Shown in pieces: positions 43,690 to 54,185 of a stretch of 64,000 bases of DNA (position 1 is the stretch's first letter; every line of letters begins with the position of its first letter). The notes beneath the pieces were generated by a model. It was not told where the DNA came from, made no database searches, and saw nothing but the letters and a program-made list of their open reading frames with translations. The translations under genes were made by a program, and so were the position numbers. This DNA comes from Dryocosmus kuriphilus. Its lineage: Eukaryota; Arthropoda; Insecta; Hymenoptera; Cynipidae. Where the stretch lies: positions 194,373,647-194,437,646 of the forward strand of contig CM076192.1 of assembly GCA_038277395.1 (NCBI GenBank). Direction: 5' to 3'.

Positions 43690-44913
43690 TTCAGCATTTC
43701 AGACGATTCACACTTTGGCTGTATTCTGGAAGTATATTTGAACTATACGGCGGAATATCATGAAAAATATAATGACTTGCCGTTTTTGCCCAGAATACTC
43801 GAAACCGCCGGGCTCCAGCCATCAGTTTGTCCTAACTACCTTCCTGCCGCAACAAAAGTACGTTCTGCATTATCGTGCACTGAGAAATGCATTTGCCCAT
43901 GGACTGAGACTTGTCGAAATTCGCAGAGACTTGAAATTCAATCAATCTGCATGATTGAAAAGTTATATAGATTTCAACACAACATTGAGGACTAACGCTA
44001 AAGAGGAGTTTCAAAAGACTCTCTACAAGCTCGTGAATAATGCAGTTCACGGAAAGACAATGGAGAAAGTACGAAAACACGTTGATATGAAATTCGTGAC
44101 AAAGTGGTTGGGTACGTATAGAGCAGAAACCCTCATAGCCCGAAAAAACTTTCACAGTCGATCAATCTTCAGTGAGAATCTCGTTGCGATTGAACTGAGA
44201 AGAGCTGCAGTTTTGTTCATCAAGCCGGTCTATGTAGGGCTTGTATTTCTGGATATCCCTAAGAACCTCACCTACGACTTCCACTACGACTACATGATAG
44301 AAAAATACTGTGGCAGGTGATAACTTCTATACACTGACAAAGACACTCTAACCTACGAAGTAAAATGTGATGACATTTACGCCGACATCAAAGATGATAG
44401 TAACAGATTTGACACCTCTGACTACCCTCCAGACACTGCTTTCGGAATGCCCCAAGACAACAGAAAGGTATTAGGTTTGATGAAGAGTGAGAATTGTGGC
44501 AAAGTTGTCACTGAATTTGTTGGCTTGCGCAGTAAATTGTACAGCATCTGTGTAAAGGACGAAGATTTTGTGAAAAAAAAGCCAAAGGGGTAATATCAGG
44601 CTTTGTACAAAAGACATTAACATTCGACGATTAGACGGAATGCTTGAGAAATTTGTTAGTCCAAAGCAAAACGCATTACGTAATGAGATCGAGATTACAC
44701 AATGTCGAGACTATCAAACTGTTGAAAAGTGCACTGTGTCCTCACGATGATAAGCAATACTTGCTCCCCAGTACAACGGACACTCTTGCGTGGGGACACT
44801 ACAGATTAATAACCACGCAAATAGACGTTGACACTGCTGTCGATGACGATGACTTTCTTACAGATGATGAATATGAACCTTTGGGCATTCTTGCTCAAAA
44901 TCAGATGCTGTAA
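43690..44913 (+). pseudogene. Polinton protein-primed DNA polymerase B, C-terminal part
   Basis: The enzyme copies the element from a terminal protein primer. Only about the last 400 residues are seen, after a CAG at 43705 that follows a T-rich tract. Signatures in order are DDSHFGCILEVYLNY, KPPGSSHQF and QKYVLHYRALRNAFAHGLRL in a shifted frame, an in-frame TGA at 43952-43954, then NNAVHGKTMEKVRKHV, NFHSRSIFSENLVAIEL and YDFHYDYMIEKY. A stop at 44318 and frame change follow; the catalytic-loop equivalent reads LYTDKDTL. The tail ends at 44913. The exonuclease and terminal-protein regions are missing, perhaps displaced by the hairpin repeat that ends at 43545. Confidence 0.88.
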
Positions 44914-44999
44914 ATTCATCATAGCTGCACATCGGCAGTCCCATTGTAAATACATTATCATTATTGTACAACGTTATCACTTGCGTTGATGTGGATGTA

Positions 45000-45457
45000 G
45001 AAATATGAAGTTGTGGCCCAACGGTAGTGCATCAGCTTTGCAAATAGTCACTTTCGACTCTTGTAAATTACTTTCGACTCTTGTAAGTACATTTTAATTA
45101 TTATTACTGTACAACGGTACTACCTGCGTTGATTTGAATTTAGAAATATGACACTATGCCGCAACGGTATCGCGGCAGCCTTCGTAAATAGTTACTTCCT
45201 ACACTTGAAAATACATTACATTGTTATTATTACTATTATTATTATTATTACTGTAAAGCGTTGAGGTGAATGTAGAAGCATGACTCTGTAGCGCGTCTTA
45301 CTGCAGATCAGTCTTGTAAATTGTTACTTTCGACTCTTGTAAATGCACAATGGTATCATCTGCGTTAATGTGAATGTACTCATAATCCCCCGTGGCGCAA
45401 TGGTAGTGCGTCTGACTCCAGATCAGAAGCTTATGTGTTCGAGTCACGTCGGAGTAC
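45000..45457 (+). repeat. Tandem array of tRNA-Trp-like modules (about four units)
   Basis: Four units of about 110-150 bases each hold a GTAGAAATATGA-like word, a tRNA 5'-half-like word and CTTTCGACTCTTGTAAAT-like spacer. The tRNA-like parts read GTGGCCCAACGGTAGTGCATCAG (first), ATGCCGCAACGGTATCGCGG (second), CTGTAGCGCGTCTTACTGCA (third), and the near-complete tRNA (last). A TTA microsatellite (45218-45252) lies in the third. The order suggests duplication of a tRNA plus flank followed by decay of the first three. Confidence 0.65.
45386..45457 (+). tRNA. tRNA-Trp-like (anticodon CCA), possibly a pseudogene
   Basis: A 72-base cloverleaf can be drawn. The A box reads TGGCGCAATGG and the B box TGTTCGAGTCA. 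The anticodon arm is intact (TCTGA, loop CTCCAGA, TCAGA; CCA at 45418-45420). The T arm pairs with one wobble. The acceptor stem TCCCCCG against CGGAGTA has two mismatches (positions 2 and 4), which is unusual for a functional tRNA. It lies between the Polinton polymerase and integrase. Confidence 0.65.
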
Positions 45458-45599
45458 AAAATTTTTTTCTTTTGTAGATATTGGATATAGTGGTTATATC
45501 TTGAATAAAGGAAAAGATGTATATTAATTGCTTTTTTATTTATCAAAGCATACATCGAATTAGCAAAAGCGTATAATTTGTACATTGAATTTCATAATT

Positions 45600-45735
45600 G
45601 GTTCAACATTGATTCATCTTTGATTTAACATCGATTAAACGTTGGTTCATCGTTGGTTCACCCTTGGTTCAACATTCGTTCAACGTTGGTTCAACATTGC
45701 ACAGAGTTGATTGAACATTGTACAAAAGTTGATTA
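45600..45735. repeat. GTTCAAC/CGTTGG short tandem repeats
   Basis: About ten imperfect copies of an 11-13 base word such as GTTGGTTCAACATT. There is no coding sign. Confidence 0.7.
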
Positions 45736-45871
45736 CATTTCTTATTTGTCTATCAAGTTGTTGAGCAAACCATCAAAGCCTAACCACTTTACATATACCT
45801 GACTGATACGTCTCTTGGTTAATTTTTACACAAGGTATACGTCTGGATGCTTAATTTGGAGAAGCTTCTGC

Positions 45872-46719
45872 TCATAAAATCCGCCAGCGATGCTTTTTTT
45901 TAAAGGCCTTGTGCTTGTAGGTCGCTGGATTGTGCTTGTGCTTGATGACTCGAACCCTTTCATCAACATTGAACTTTGCTCCCTTCCTTCTGGGTATACT
46001 TTTCAGTTTTTGAAAGTGGTGCAAGAGTTCCTTTTCATCCCCAGGAGTGACATCTTTGGGCTTCAAACAGATTGGTCGATATTTTGCATTGTTGTACTTG
46101 GAGACGAGAGCAGGCAAAATGTCTGTCCACTTGTAGTTGCATCTGAAGCTAAATTGTGGCCACATCTTTTCCTTGATTGTGCGATTAAAACGTTCGCAGA
46201 TTGAAGCCTTTATGTTAATGTCCGTTGAGTAGACGTTAATCCTGTATGGTGGCTTAAGACTTCTAAACTGTGAATTATAAAATCCTTTGCCTTTGTCAGT
46301 GTGTAAGTTTTTTGGTACACGACCCTGCAACATAAAGATTCCATTGCAGAAGTGACGTCAGATCCACTATTACTTTTAACATGAACATCATAGGCATACT
46401 AGGAGAAAATATCTATTACGGTAAGTAAATACTTTAAATCATTATTCTCGTTGGCATATGGTAACATTTCAACCAAATCTGCCTGCCGAGCCTCAACTAT
46501 ACCGTGCATTTGCACGCGACGACGTGGATAATCCTTTCTAGCCGGTTTGTGCAGTTCCGTGTGTCGACTGCTAATTTTGCTTGTCCATTATCGGGGGCAT
46601 TTAGTCGAGCGTCGAGCAAATTCTTTTGACTATCGTAGATTGATTTCTCGAGGATACGTATCATCAAATTATTACCGTCAATCTCAGTTCGCATATACGA
46701 TGTGACTTCAAACACTGTA
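45872..46719 (-). pseudogene. Polinton retroviral-type integrase
   Basis: The enzyme inserts element DNA with a DDE triad. From the minus strand, a first part near 46560-46400 shows YPRRRVQMHGIVEARQADLV with the first Asp and LLTVIDIFS before a stop. The frame at 46333-45872 has LHTDKGKGFYNSQF with the second Asp and KASICERFNRTIKEKMW with the Glu, then FNVDERVRVIKHKHN, a chromodomain/SH3-like tail. Frame breaks and the mariner insertion at 46720 disrupt the N-terminal part. It faces the polymerase gene (tail to tail), a common Polinton order. Confidence 0.88.
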
Positions 46720-48045
46720 CGATGTGCATCCGAAAACTATCCGACTTGCGTTAATATCTTCGCGCCAGAGCGCTCCAGGGTCCTCGTCGGGGTATGAGCG
46801 TAACCAGTGGTTCCTCACGAACTCCGTGAATGCCACAGTTACCGGCTGGACACCTTGAGTCGCGCGCAGCGTGTGTTTATGTTTCTTCCGTTTGTCGCAA
46901 TTTTGTACTGTTGGAAATGACAGAAAGAAGAGATCGACGAATTTGGATCAAGCTTTGTTTCGATCTCAGCAAGAGTTGTACGGAGACCATTCAAATGATG
47001 CAGAAGCCCTTTGGGGACAAAAGCATGGGCATAACACAGATAAAGGAGTGGTACTGGTGGTTTAAAAATGACCGCACATCTTTTGACAGGGACCCTCGTT
47101 TTGGGCCACCTCTGCTGACAACAACACCTGAAAACATCGAGCGTGTGCACTTGCGATTGAAGGTGATCGTCGATTGACAGTCCGTGAAGTAGAAGATGAT
47201 CTCGGAGTACCGAAAAGTACTGTTTGGGAAATTTTGAACAAGATTTTGAGAATGACTTGCGTGTGTGCGAAATTCATTCCGAAACTGCTCACGATCGAGG
47301 AGAAAGACCTTCGCTCTGAGATCGTTCAGGACAACTTGGAAATGATCAGTGATGATGAAAATGTCCTTAAGAAGGTTACTGCTGGTTAAGAATAATGGGA
47401 TTATTGTTACGATCCTGAAACTAAAGAACAATTTCGCAGTGGAAGCGTCCAGACGAGCCACGGTCGAAAAAAGCACGTCAAATTCGGAGCCATGTTAAGT
47501 CAATGCTGATTACTCTTTTCGACTGTGAGGGTGTTGTGCACTACGAATTTGCTCCTAGAGGTCAGACGATCAACAAAGAATATTACGCTGAAGTGCTGAA
47601 AAGATTGTGTGATGCCGTGAAAAGAAAGCGACCGCGTTTCTGGTCAAGCGGTGACTACTGGCTTCTTCAATACGATAACGCGCCAGCGCATTCATTGAAC
47701 CTTGCGCAGCAATTTTTTGAGAAACACAAGATTATACCGCTTCACGAGCCTCTGTACAGTCCCGACATAGATCCCTGCGACATTTGGTTGTTCCTAAAAT
47801 TGAAAATGGCGCTCAAAAGAAAGGGTTTCGGCGACATCGAGACGAATCAGAGTAATGCGACGCGCAAACTGAAGGCCATTCCAAAATCTGCGTTCGAGAA
47901 CTGCTTTAACACGTGGAAGCACCGCTGGGACCATGTGGTTCAATCAAGTGAGGACTACTTCGAAGGATACCAGGGCCCGTTACACGAAAAATAGCACCAA
48001 CGTGGAGATATCAACGCAGGTCGGATGGTTTTCGGACACACCGCA
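46720..48045 (+). mobile_element. mariner element inserted in the Polinton centre (1326 bp)
   Basis: The ends share TCCGAAAAC and ATCCGAC words in inverse orientation (about 75-80 percent over 26 bases), flanked by TA at 46718-46719 and 48046-48047. The length fits mariner. It separates the integrase from the next Polinton frame on the minus strand. Confidence 0.88.
46917..47994 (+). pseudogene. mariner transposase, frameshifted
   Basis: The start MTERRDRRIWIKLCFDLSKS fits mariner N-termini. After a frameshift near 47155 it continues LTVREVEDDLGVPKSTVWEI to VLKKVTAG followed by a stop where the first catalytic Asp is expected. After more breaks the open frame 47503-47994 has GVVHYEFAPRGQTINKEYYA, QYDNAPAHSLNL with the second Asp and YSPDIDPCDIWLF with the third, ending at EDYFEGYQGP. 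It is inactive. It differs from the other two mariners in the window, so three lineages are present. Confidence 0.9.
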
Positions 48046-48049
48046 TATG

Positions 48050-48250
48050 TATCTCGTTTTGTATAATGCGCTGTACGATTCCAAAATAGACTGCGCCGTA
48101 TTGTTCTTTGGCATCACTAACGTTGCACAGTCTCTTGCCGTCTACCTCATAATGACCGAAGGAGGTAATTTTGAATCCCACAGCAGGAGGTCCACGGCTT
48201 GCTCCTGCAGCGTTTCGATCCAATTGAAGTACAATCACGTCGTTACTCAT
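48050..48250 (-). CDS. Unassigned Polinton-region ORF remnant
   Basis: The frame begins MSNDVIVLQLDRNAAGASRG and runs 67 residues (VGFKITSFGHYEVDGKRL) before it meets the mariner end at 48045. The residues look protein-like. It probably belonged to the Polinton because the mariner inserted into it. No family is recognised. Confidence 0.4.
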
Positions 48251-48339
48251 CGTGATACTGAGGATAGTTTTATGTACACGCTCCTAATATATGCTTCCTA
48301 CTACCCGTAGTTACTGAATGATGGACGCGATATCATTGT

Positions 48340-48840
48340 TGCAACTTGAATTGCCGGCTGCCTGAGATGCTAAGTGTAGACGAAGACGATCTACTAGTTA
48401 TTTAGGTTCTTCCCAGTACACATAGTCAGTATTAGCACTTCTCCTAGCTACCATATACTGTGTCAGTGTACCCCCACTCGTTGAGGACGGTCTGCGTGAA
48501 ACATTGTGCACTTTCACAACAAGGTTCTTGTACTTGATACTATTGCCTTTTCAAGCTGATTCAGTTACACTGTACCGTTTCTTTTGTGCATTTGATGGAC
48601 TATATATATATCAAGCATTTTTTGCAGAGGCACGACGTTCATTAGCTTCTTTACCCGTTTTCAGCATTCGATGTTTACGTGAATCGCCTCACAGGCTTTT
48701 TCGATTTGACGGAGCACCATCTCCTTCTCTTTGCGAAACTTTCACATATTAATGTGCTGACGGTTCAATCTATAATGGTGTCATTTTTGCAGACTAACTC
48801 GTACATATAGAGCGATAAAGCAGTCAAATCCTTTTCGGTA
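48340..48840. other. Unassigned Polinton interior
   Basis: No clear domain is seen. The plus frame 48504-48752 is low in information. The end of the ATPase lies just to the right. Confidence 0.4.
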
Positions 48841-48849
48841 TCAACCCTA

Positions 48850-49511
48850 CTTAAGCTCACGGTACTTGTCAATGAAGAAAATCCATACTTGTCGGTATTC
48901 CATCACGCTGAACATAAGTCTTGAGACTGAGGATAACTCATTTCAGTGTTCACGTGACAGTCATACACGTTTCTCAAGTTCGCGTCATCCTGCTTGAAAA
49001 GTATCGACAATTTGACAATGTCTCACACCAAATGTTTAGGATTTCTAGCGTAAGCTTGACGTAAGTAAAAACCGTTAACGTGAGCGGGTATATCCATGCA
49101 AAAGAAGGCTCTAATGTTTTCCTGTTTCTCGCAGTCCACATCATTAAATGCAACTATATTATTTGATTGTGCTTCGCTTGGTAGTATTACTTCTTCATGC
49201 TCACTGAAGGGAAAGTACTCAACACCATCTATATTATTCAACATCTTTTCTAGGAATCTGTGCTTAGTTATTTCAGGGATACCGAGTATACGTGGAAATT
49301 CGAAAATGTCAGTCAGTTTGCATGTTAAGTTTGAGCGAGTATTGTACATCTTGCCAAAATTTGGTGATCCCCAAAAGACTGCACGAATGCCGTCTGGCAG
49401 CAGACTGCCATGACGCTGTACCCTCTTCTTCTTCTCTGATTGGACTAAGGTATCAAAATTATCGACAGGAAGATTAATTGTTTGTTTCTTGCAATGTTCC
49501 TCGAATTCCAC
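48850..49511 (-). pseudogene. Polinton packaging ATPase (FtsK/A32-like)
   Basis: The family pumps DNA into capsids. The frame 49511-49023 shows SLLPDGIRAVFWGSPNFGK (degenerate Walker A: GSPNFGKM), FPRILGIPEITKHRFLEKML, VAFNDVDCEKQENIRAFF (Walker B-like, with Asn for the usual Asp) and FYLRQAYARNPKHLV before a stop. Past the stop, KQDDANLRNVYDCHVNTEMS continues in the same general order to about 48850. The altered Walker residues and stops mean it is not active. Its first about 40 codons are repeated in the left arm. Confidence 0.85.
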
Positions 49512-49582
49512 TGTCTCAAAGGCTATAAATACAGTGCTTTTACTCCACTCAGGTCATTTGTGTGCTAACCTTCGTTCAGTGA

Positions 49583-50440
49583 TGAATGAGTTTACATCGA
49601 AGTAAAGGCTTAGTCGATCAACTCATCAACAACTTGCCGTTTGAGTTCACATACCTGGCTATCAACGGTGTGATCCAGGAGTTAAGCTACTCAAACGACT
49701 TGCTAGAGATGATTTCAATATCAATCCTCTAGACGCAGCGTGTAAAGCACAAGATATTTCATATTCACGTAGTCGTGAAAACGTTAAGGCGAGAAACCCA
49801 GTAGACCGTGTACTGGCCAGTAAAGCGTGGCAAGGGGTAATTGCTAAAGACGCTGAAATTGACGAGAAAGCGACAGCACTGGCAAAAAGAACGTAATGAA
49901 TGCTAAAGCGAAAGTCGGTATGAGGCTGCAGAGGAAATCCAGTTTAGAGAACAGGAAGCTCAATTCAAAGAAGAAGAAAGTAATAGGATTGAGAAATATT
50001 GTGAATGCAGCTACGAAGGAAATGAGGATAAGTGGTGCTACTGATGCAAAGGAGGCCATTAAGTCTGCAATCAGAGGTACGCAGGAAGCTGTCAAATGTG
50101 GAAAAGTGACAAATCCGGGTGTTCTGCCAACACTGTCGAATTTCGGTGGTGTTTTGCCACTGATCCTCATATTTCCTGCACTCAGTGCAATTGGAGCTCT
50201 TGTTGGTGGAGCAACTGGTGTAGCCGAGGACGTAAACGGTGCTAACGCAGCTAAGCAACAACTCGCAGCGGCTCAACGTGAGAACAAGTCAATGAGGCTA
50301 TTGTGCTAGGAACGGGCTTGCGCCTGAAACCTTACAGGAAGGGGCTGCGACTTCCTATGAAAGGACAGGGACTTCGGCTAAGGCCAGCATCAAGAAACTT
50401 GTACTGAAGCTACCTCATCGTGCATTTACTAATGTCGACC
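49583..50440 (+). pseudogene. Polinton PLA2-like minor structural protein, right copy
   Basis: Pieces in order are NLPFEFTYLAINGVIQEL, then in another frame FNINPLDAACKAQDISYSRS, which resembles the secreted phospholipase A2 / parvovirus VP1-type active site but has Gln in place of the catalytic His, then ASKAWQGVIAKDAEIDEKAT. The frame 49896-50309 has a Lys-rich basic segment, SNFGGVLPLILIFPAL, and GGATGVAEDVNGANAAKQQL. It ends with LRLKPYRKGLRL-like residues. Several frames are needed, so it is a pseudogene. The role in entry or uncoating known for such domains is not testable here. Confidence 0.6.
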
Positions 50441-50804
50441 TATTAAAATATGATAAAACTATAAATATTGTACATTTCCGTGGAGTGTTTATGCGTGACG
50501 AGCTACCAGTGCGTGGTCCTCACAAAAGTGATTCAGCTATTGTAAACCTTGATGACAGTACGGCCCTGGTAATCACTGGGTAATCTATAGAAGGATCGGT
50601 CTTAATGTTTTATACTTTGAGAGATTTGTTAATCCTCGTGCACCATCGGATCTTATCGATTACCTCGGTGTTGTTAGCGTAATAAAGTATAATCATGACA
50701 GATATCAGGACTATGATAGTGTTGAGTGTGGACACTTGTGTTTAAAATTCTTGTGTAAAATGCTGTATGTAAGGGACAAATACGGTCTATATAAGAGTGT
50801 GTGA
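50390..50804 (+). pseudogene. Polinton adenain-like cysteine protease, right copy
   Basis: The sequence starts near KKLVLKLPHRAFTNVDLLKY, then FRGVFMRDELPVRGPHKSDS and NLDDST. After a frame break an NHWV-like codon run (probable catalytic His region) is visible near 50575, then YNHDRYQDYDSVECGHLCLK with the catalytic Cys near 50735. It ends at a TGA at 50802-50804. The order and spacing fit the adenovirus-protease-like family found in Polintons. It is frameshifted but lacks the deletion seen on the left. Confidence 0.78.
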
Positions 50805-50843
50805 TGCACTGAATAGAGACAATAGAGAAGAGAACACGATCAT

Positions 50844-51513
50844 GAACGACTCATTTACTCCCACCATAACGTGAAACTCTTCTGTGCTCGTGGCAGAGTA
50901 TTTCGCACCAATAGAACTACCTCCTCATAAGAACTACGCTCTTGGTCTCGTTGAATTGATCACATTCAATGCGATTCCTGACTTTGAAGCTGGAAATAAT
51001 ACAATCAAGCTCGGCTAAAGGAAAGTTGTGATGATCACTGAGAGCTATGAGATTGAAGACATTGAAAGATAGGGTCAGAAGATTCTAGGAAGTGACTGCA
51101 TTACAATAAACGTCAAGCCAAATAATTACACACTGTGCAGCGAGTAAAGTGCGATCATGAAGAGGACTTTCTGACAGTGAATTCCATTGGACGATTGTTG
51201 GGTTTCGCATGTCGTGTTCTTGAGGTCAATGAGACACACACTTCCTATCTACCTCTGGCTATTCTCAACGTGAATTCTTTACGAGTCCGGTGTAATGTAG
51301 CAAAAGGAGCCTACAATAACGAGGGCAAAGTGCACACGATGCACCAATCCTTTCCTGTCGTTCCACCAGGATATAAGACGCTGGAAGTGCCGTGAGACGT
51401 CATTTATCTGCCAACCGCCGTGCAGGCAGTTCCGCATTGTTGATCAAGACGGAGGCTTGGTGAATTTTCGAGGAGAGATTAGAACAATACGACTACACGT
51501 CAAATCAGCGTAA
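50844..51513 (+). pseudogene. Polinton minor capsid (penton-like) protein, right copy
   Basis: It begins MNDSFTPTIT before a stop, continues IELPPHKNYALGLVELITFN and SYEIEDIER before another stop, then GRLLGFACRVLEVNETHTS and LPLAILNVNSLRVRC in another frame (51135-51395), and FRIVDQDGGLVNFRGEI near the end at about 51510. All parts align with the left copy at 31735-32413. Confidence 0.72.
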
Positions 51514-51725
51514 TAATAGTAATAATGTGTATTGCGTGCAATCGCAAAGGAGACTATATAAGGTAGACAAGGTGCCAGACATAGGTCAATTCTCAGCCGG
51601 TACGCAAGGCGCTAACACCTCAGAACATGCTACCTCTGTCACAACCAGGCCTCAGGTTCAAAGAAGGAATTCGAAAAGGACATTTAAGATGCTTGTCATC
51701 TCCAGCTGTTGCAACAAAGAAAAAA

Positions 51726-52769
51726 ATGGAAGAAATATTAATCATTCAAGCACCAGTGACGTTTGAAGTGTCTATATCACACAATGAGATTCATGCACAT
51801 TAAACTTATGCCCCATCGTCATTCAACAACAGTGATGGAATATAAATCACGGTCCAGCATCCAGATTTGTATATACTGCCCAGTAAAATTCCACTGCACA
51901 TGTACGGAACACTGACAAGGGATGATGATGTGGCCAGAAATGTTACTGCCGCAACCTCAGTGAACAATGCTTTCTGTTTAATGAAGTACGCTATGAACTC
52001 AATGGTATTGAGATTTAACTTTGCAAAAATGTCGTTCTCGCGAGCAGCATAGAAGGCTACGTCTCTCTCACTCCTGGAAAAAGTTATCTTATTGAGAATG
52101 CAGGATGGCTGGGTACCCCCAAAGAACAGGACGTCTTACCAATGAGGTGTGATACTTCGATGTCGCTATACCGCTCAGTATGATCCTAGGATTCGTCGAG
52201 GACTGTCGAAAAATAATTGTTAATGCAAAGCATGAACTTATACTGAAAAGATCACGCAGTGACTTGAACGCCATTGTCAACAACGCCACGATCCTGGAAA
52301 TGAAGGACAATTTAGGATCTCGATTCAGAAAGTGGCGTGGATGATACTGTATGTGATATCTTTAGATCAGGAGAAGATACAGTTGCTGGCCCTTATTGAA
52401 AAAGATCGTCTGACAGCTATGAATTTTCGCTCAAGGGAATTGTATGAATACCCTATGCTCCTCAAAAATTCAAGACACATATGGACTGTGAAAACGTCAG
52501 CACAGTTAGAGAAACCACACTACGCTATCTTGTGCCTCCAGATAGGCAGCAAGGATAGGCGAGCAGGACATGCTAATCGTTTCGATCATTGCAATATAAG
52601 CAATGTCAAGGGGTTCATCATTTCACAGCACTATCCGTACGGCAATCTGAATCGGAACATTAATCACCATCAGTTTCCAATAATGTATGAGATGTATGCA
52701 AACTCTCAGCCTACTTCCTCATCATACATGATTGTCTTATCCATTGTCAGCCTCTCAGTGGTTGCGTAG
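51726..52769 (+). pseudogene. Polinton major capsid protein, right copy
   Basis: It begins MEEILIIQAPVTFEVSISHN, has a stop, then LYILPSKIPLHMYGTLTRDD (51867-52052), and after frame breaks WMILYVISLDQEKIQLLALI and ANRFDHCNISNVKGFIISQH and NINHHQFPIMYEMYANSQPT (52332-52769). These match the double jelly-roll pieces of the left copy. The final about 40 residues differ from the left copy, with an open hydrophobic end (SYMIVLSIVSLSVVA). It is non-functional because of stops in the first half. Confidence 0.75.
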
Positions 52770-52885
52770 AAAAGTTGGTTTAAGTGGTGGAGGTAATATC
52801 AGCAGTGGTGGGGTAGTGTCAGCAGAGGTGGGGCGTAAGTTACAAAAGAGATGATTTCAGCAACCAGAATTAAGTTTTCGATGAA

Positions 52886-53454
52886 ATGGTGTTCATGGTG
52901 GACGTGCAAACCTTCAAGAGACACATTAAACAGTTTGTCTTCAAGAAGTTGGCTGTAGCTTCTCTCCAGGAAGAATTTCAACCTGTGGTTTATCTCTTTG
53001 AACCTGCTTGCTACTGGCATTTTTTTCCGGCCCGCTATATGAGTGAAAATTTGTGGCTGACGAGCAATTCTCATGGTCTCGAATGGGGTGCTGGTGACAT
53101 ACCCTACGAAGATGTGAGGCACATAATTAGAGAAAAACTGCGTGGTTTCAGTGCAGTCTACGTCCTTCACTCCGCAAATCGCAGCCTACATTTTGCATGA
53201 GGCGTAATCACCATACTCAGTACTGGTATGTAAATTGTGCAGTTTGAAATTCTCTTGCTCTCAGGAAATGTTCCTTGGCTCGCCTTGATCAGCCTACTAT
53301 TAGACATTACACTACAAGTAAAATAGATGGTGGGAATTAGGATGATGTTGATAACGGTGTGAATGATGATGAGATGAAAGATCCTGATGGTGGTGAGATG
53401 AAAGACACCTCGAACATCATACCGCTTACCGGTTGTGAGTTTATGTATTCTTAA
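52886..53454 (+). pseudogene. Polinton conserved protein (DVQGF family), right copy
   Basis: It starts MVFMVDVQTFKRHIKQFVFK, with YLFEPACYWHFFPARYMSEN and EDVRHIIREKLRG as in the left copy. The frame at 52886-53200 stops early; after frame breaks the region RLDQPTIRHYTTSKID and the acidic tail with GCEFMYS before the stop at 53452-53454 are found. Here the key word reads DVQTF instead of DVQGF. Function unknown. Confidence 0.68.
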
Positions 53455-53594
53455 AAACGTTATGTTCTCTTGTCTACATAGGTAAGGATTCTACGTTGTG
53501 TTCATAGGTTAACTTTTTTTGAGTAAACAGAAAACGTTTTATATGTACAGAAGATTTAACTTTTATTTTACCCTATCAATTTATTTCTTGATTT

Positions 53595-53723
53595 ATGGAA
53601 AAGTTGTTCACTTTCCGCTTCATTCCTTCAAATAACAACAACAAGAACAACAACAACGATAGATTTTCAGCTGAATTTCACAATCTGCTTTCAAACATCG
53701 ATGACTATGAGCTTTACAGGTAA
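53595..53723 (+). CDS. Small Asn-rich ORF, right arm (42 codons)
   Basis: It starts MEKLFTFRFIPSNNNNKNNN and continues DRFSAEFHNLLSNIDDYELY. The stop overlaps a consensus donor (CAG followed by GTAAGT at 53720), also present in the left arm, so the coding part may go on after splicing. The Asn-run is a (CAA)n microsatellite. Function unknown. Confidence 0.42.
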   Translation: MEKLFTFRFIPSNNNNKNNNNDRFSAEFHNLLSNIDDYELYR

Positions 53724-53828
53724 GTATTTTATTAACTTTACCTTCGTGTCGAGAAATTGCGTGTTGAAACTCGTCGAAGCGTGCCTAGAAACTGGGAATC
53801 CCCATAATACGTCATCTACACTATTCGT

Positions 53829-53852
53829 AGGAGAGAGAGAGAGAGAGAGAGA
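53829..53852. repeat. (GA)n microsatellite, paired with (CT)n in the left arm
   Basis: About twelve GA units here correspond to CT units at about 29122-29134 in the left arm, at matching positions in the two inverted arms. Confidence 0.85.
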
Positions 53853-54059
53853 CGTGAATTCCAATACATAACTTTGACTGCATTTCTACATGCTTATCGG
53901 TGAGGAAGGGGTAAGGGTGGGGACATCCTGTCTGCAGCTATTGCTTACTAGAATAATCGAGAATAACCTTAGCATGGATATGAACCACGTGAGGTCTCGA
54001 GGTATGTAGTCTCGAACGGAACCCTTCGTTAACGACTAATGTTAAATAGTTCAATTCAC

Positions 54060-54185
54060 ACGTAACAGATGTCTACCTTATCGACGGATGGTAACTTTCT
54101 GTCACAGATTCCTACATTACCGACTGATGGTATCAAACCTCCATGTATCTAATCGGTGAATATCCTTACCTTACCGAATGAGGAT
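54060..54185. repeat. Subterminal repeats, right arm
   Basis: Three imperfect units with ACCTTATCGACGGATGG, ACATTACCGACTGATGG and ACCTTACCGAATGAGG, the complement of the left-arm units at 28735-28905. Confidence 0.6.
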
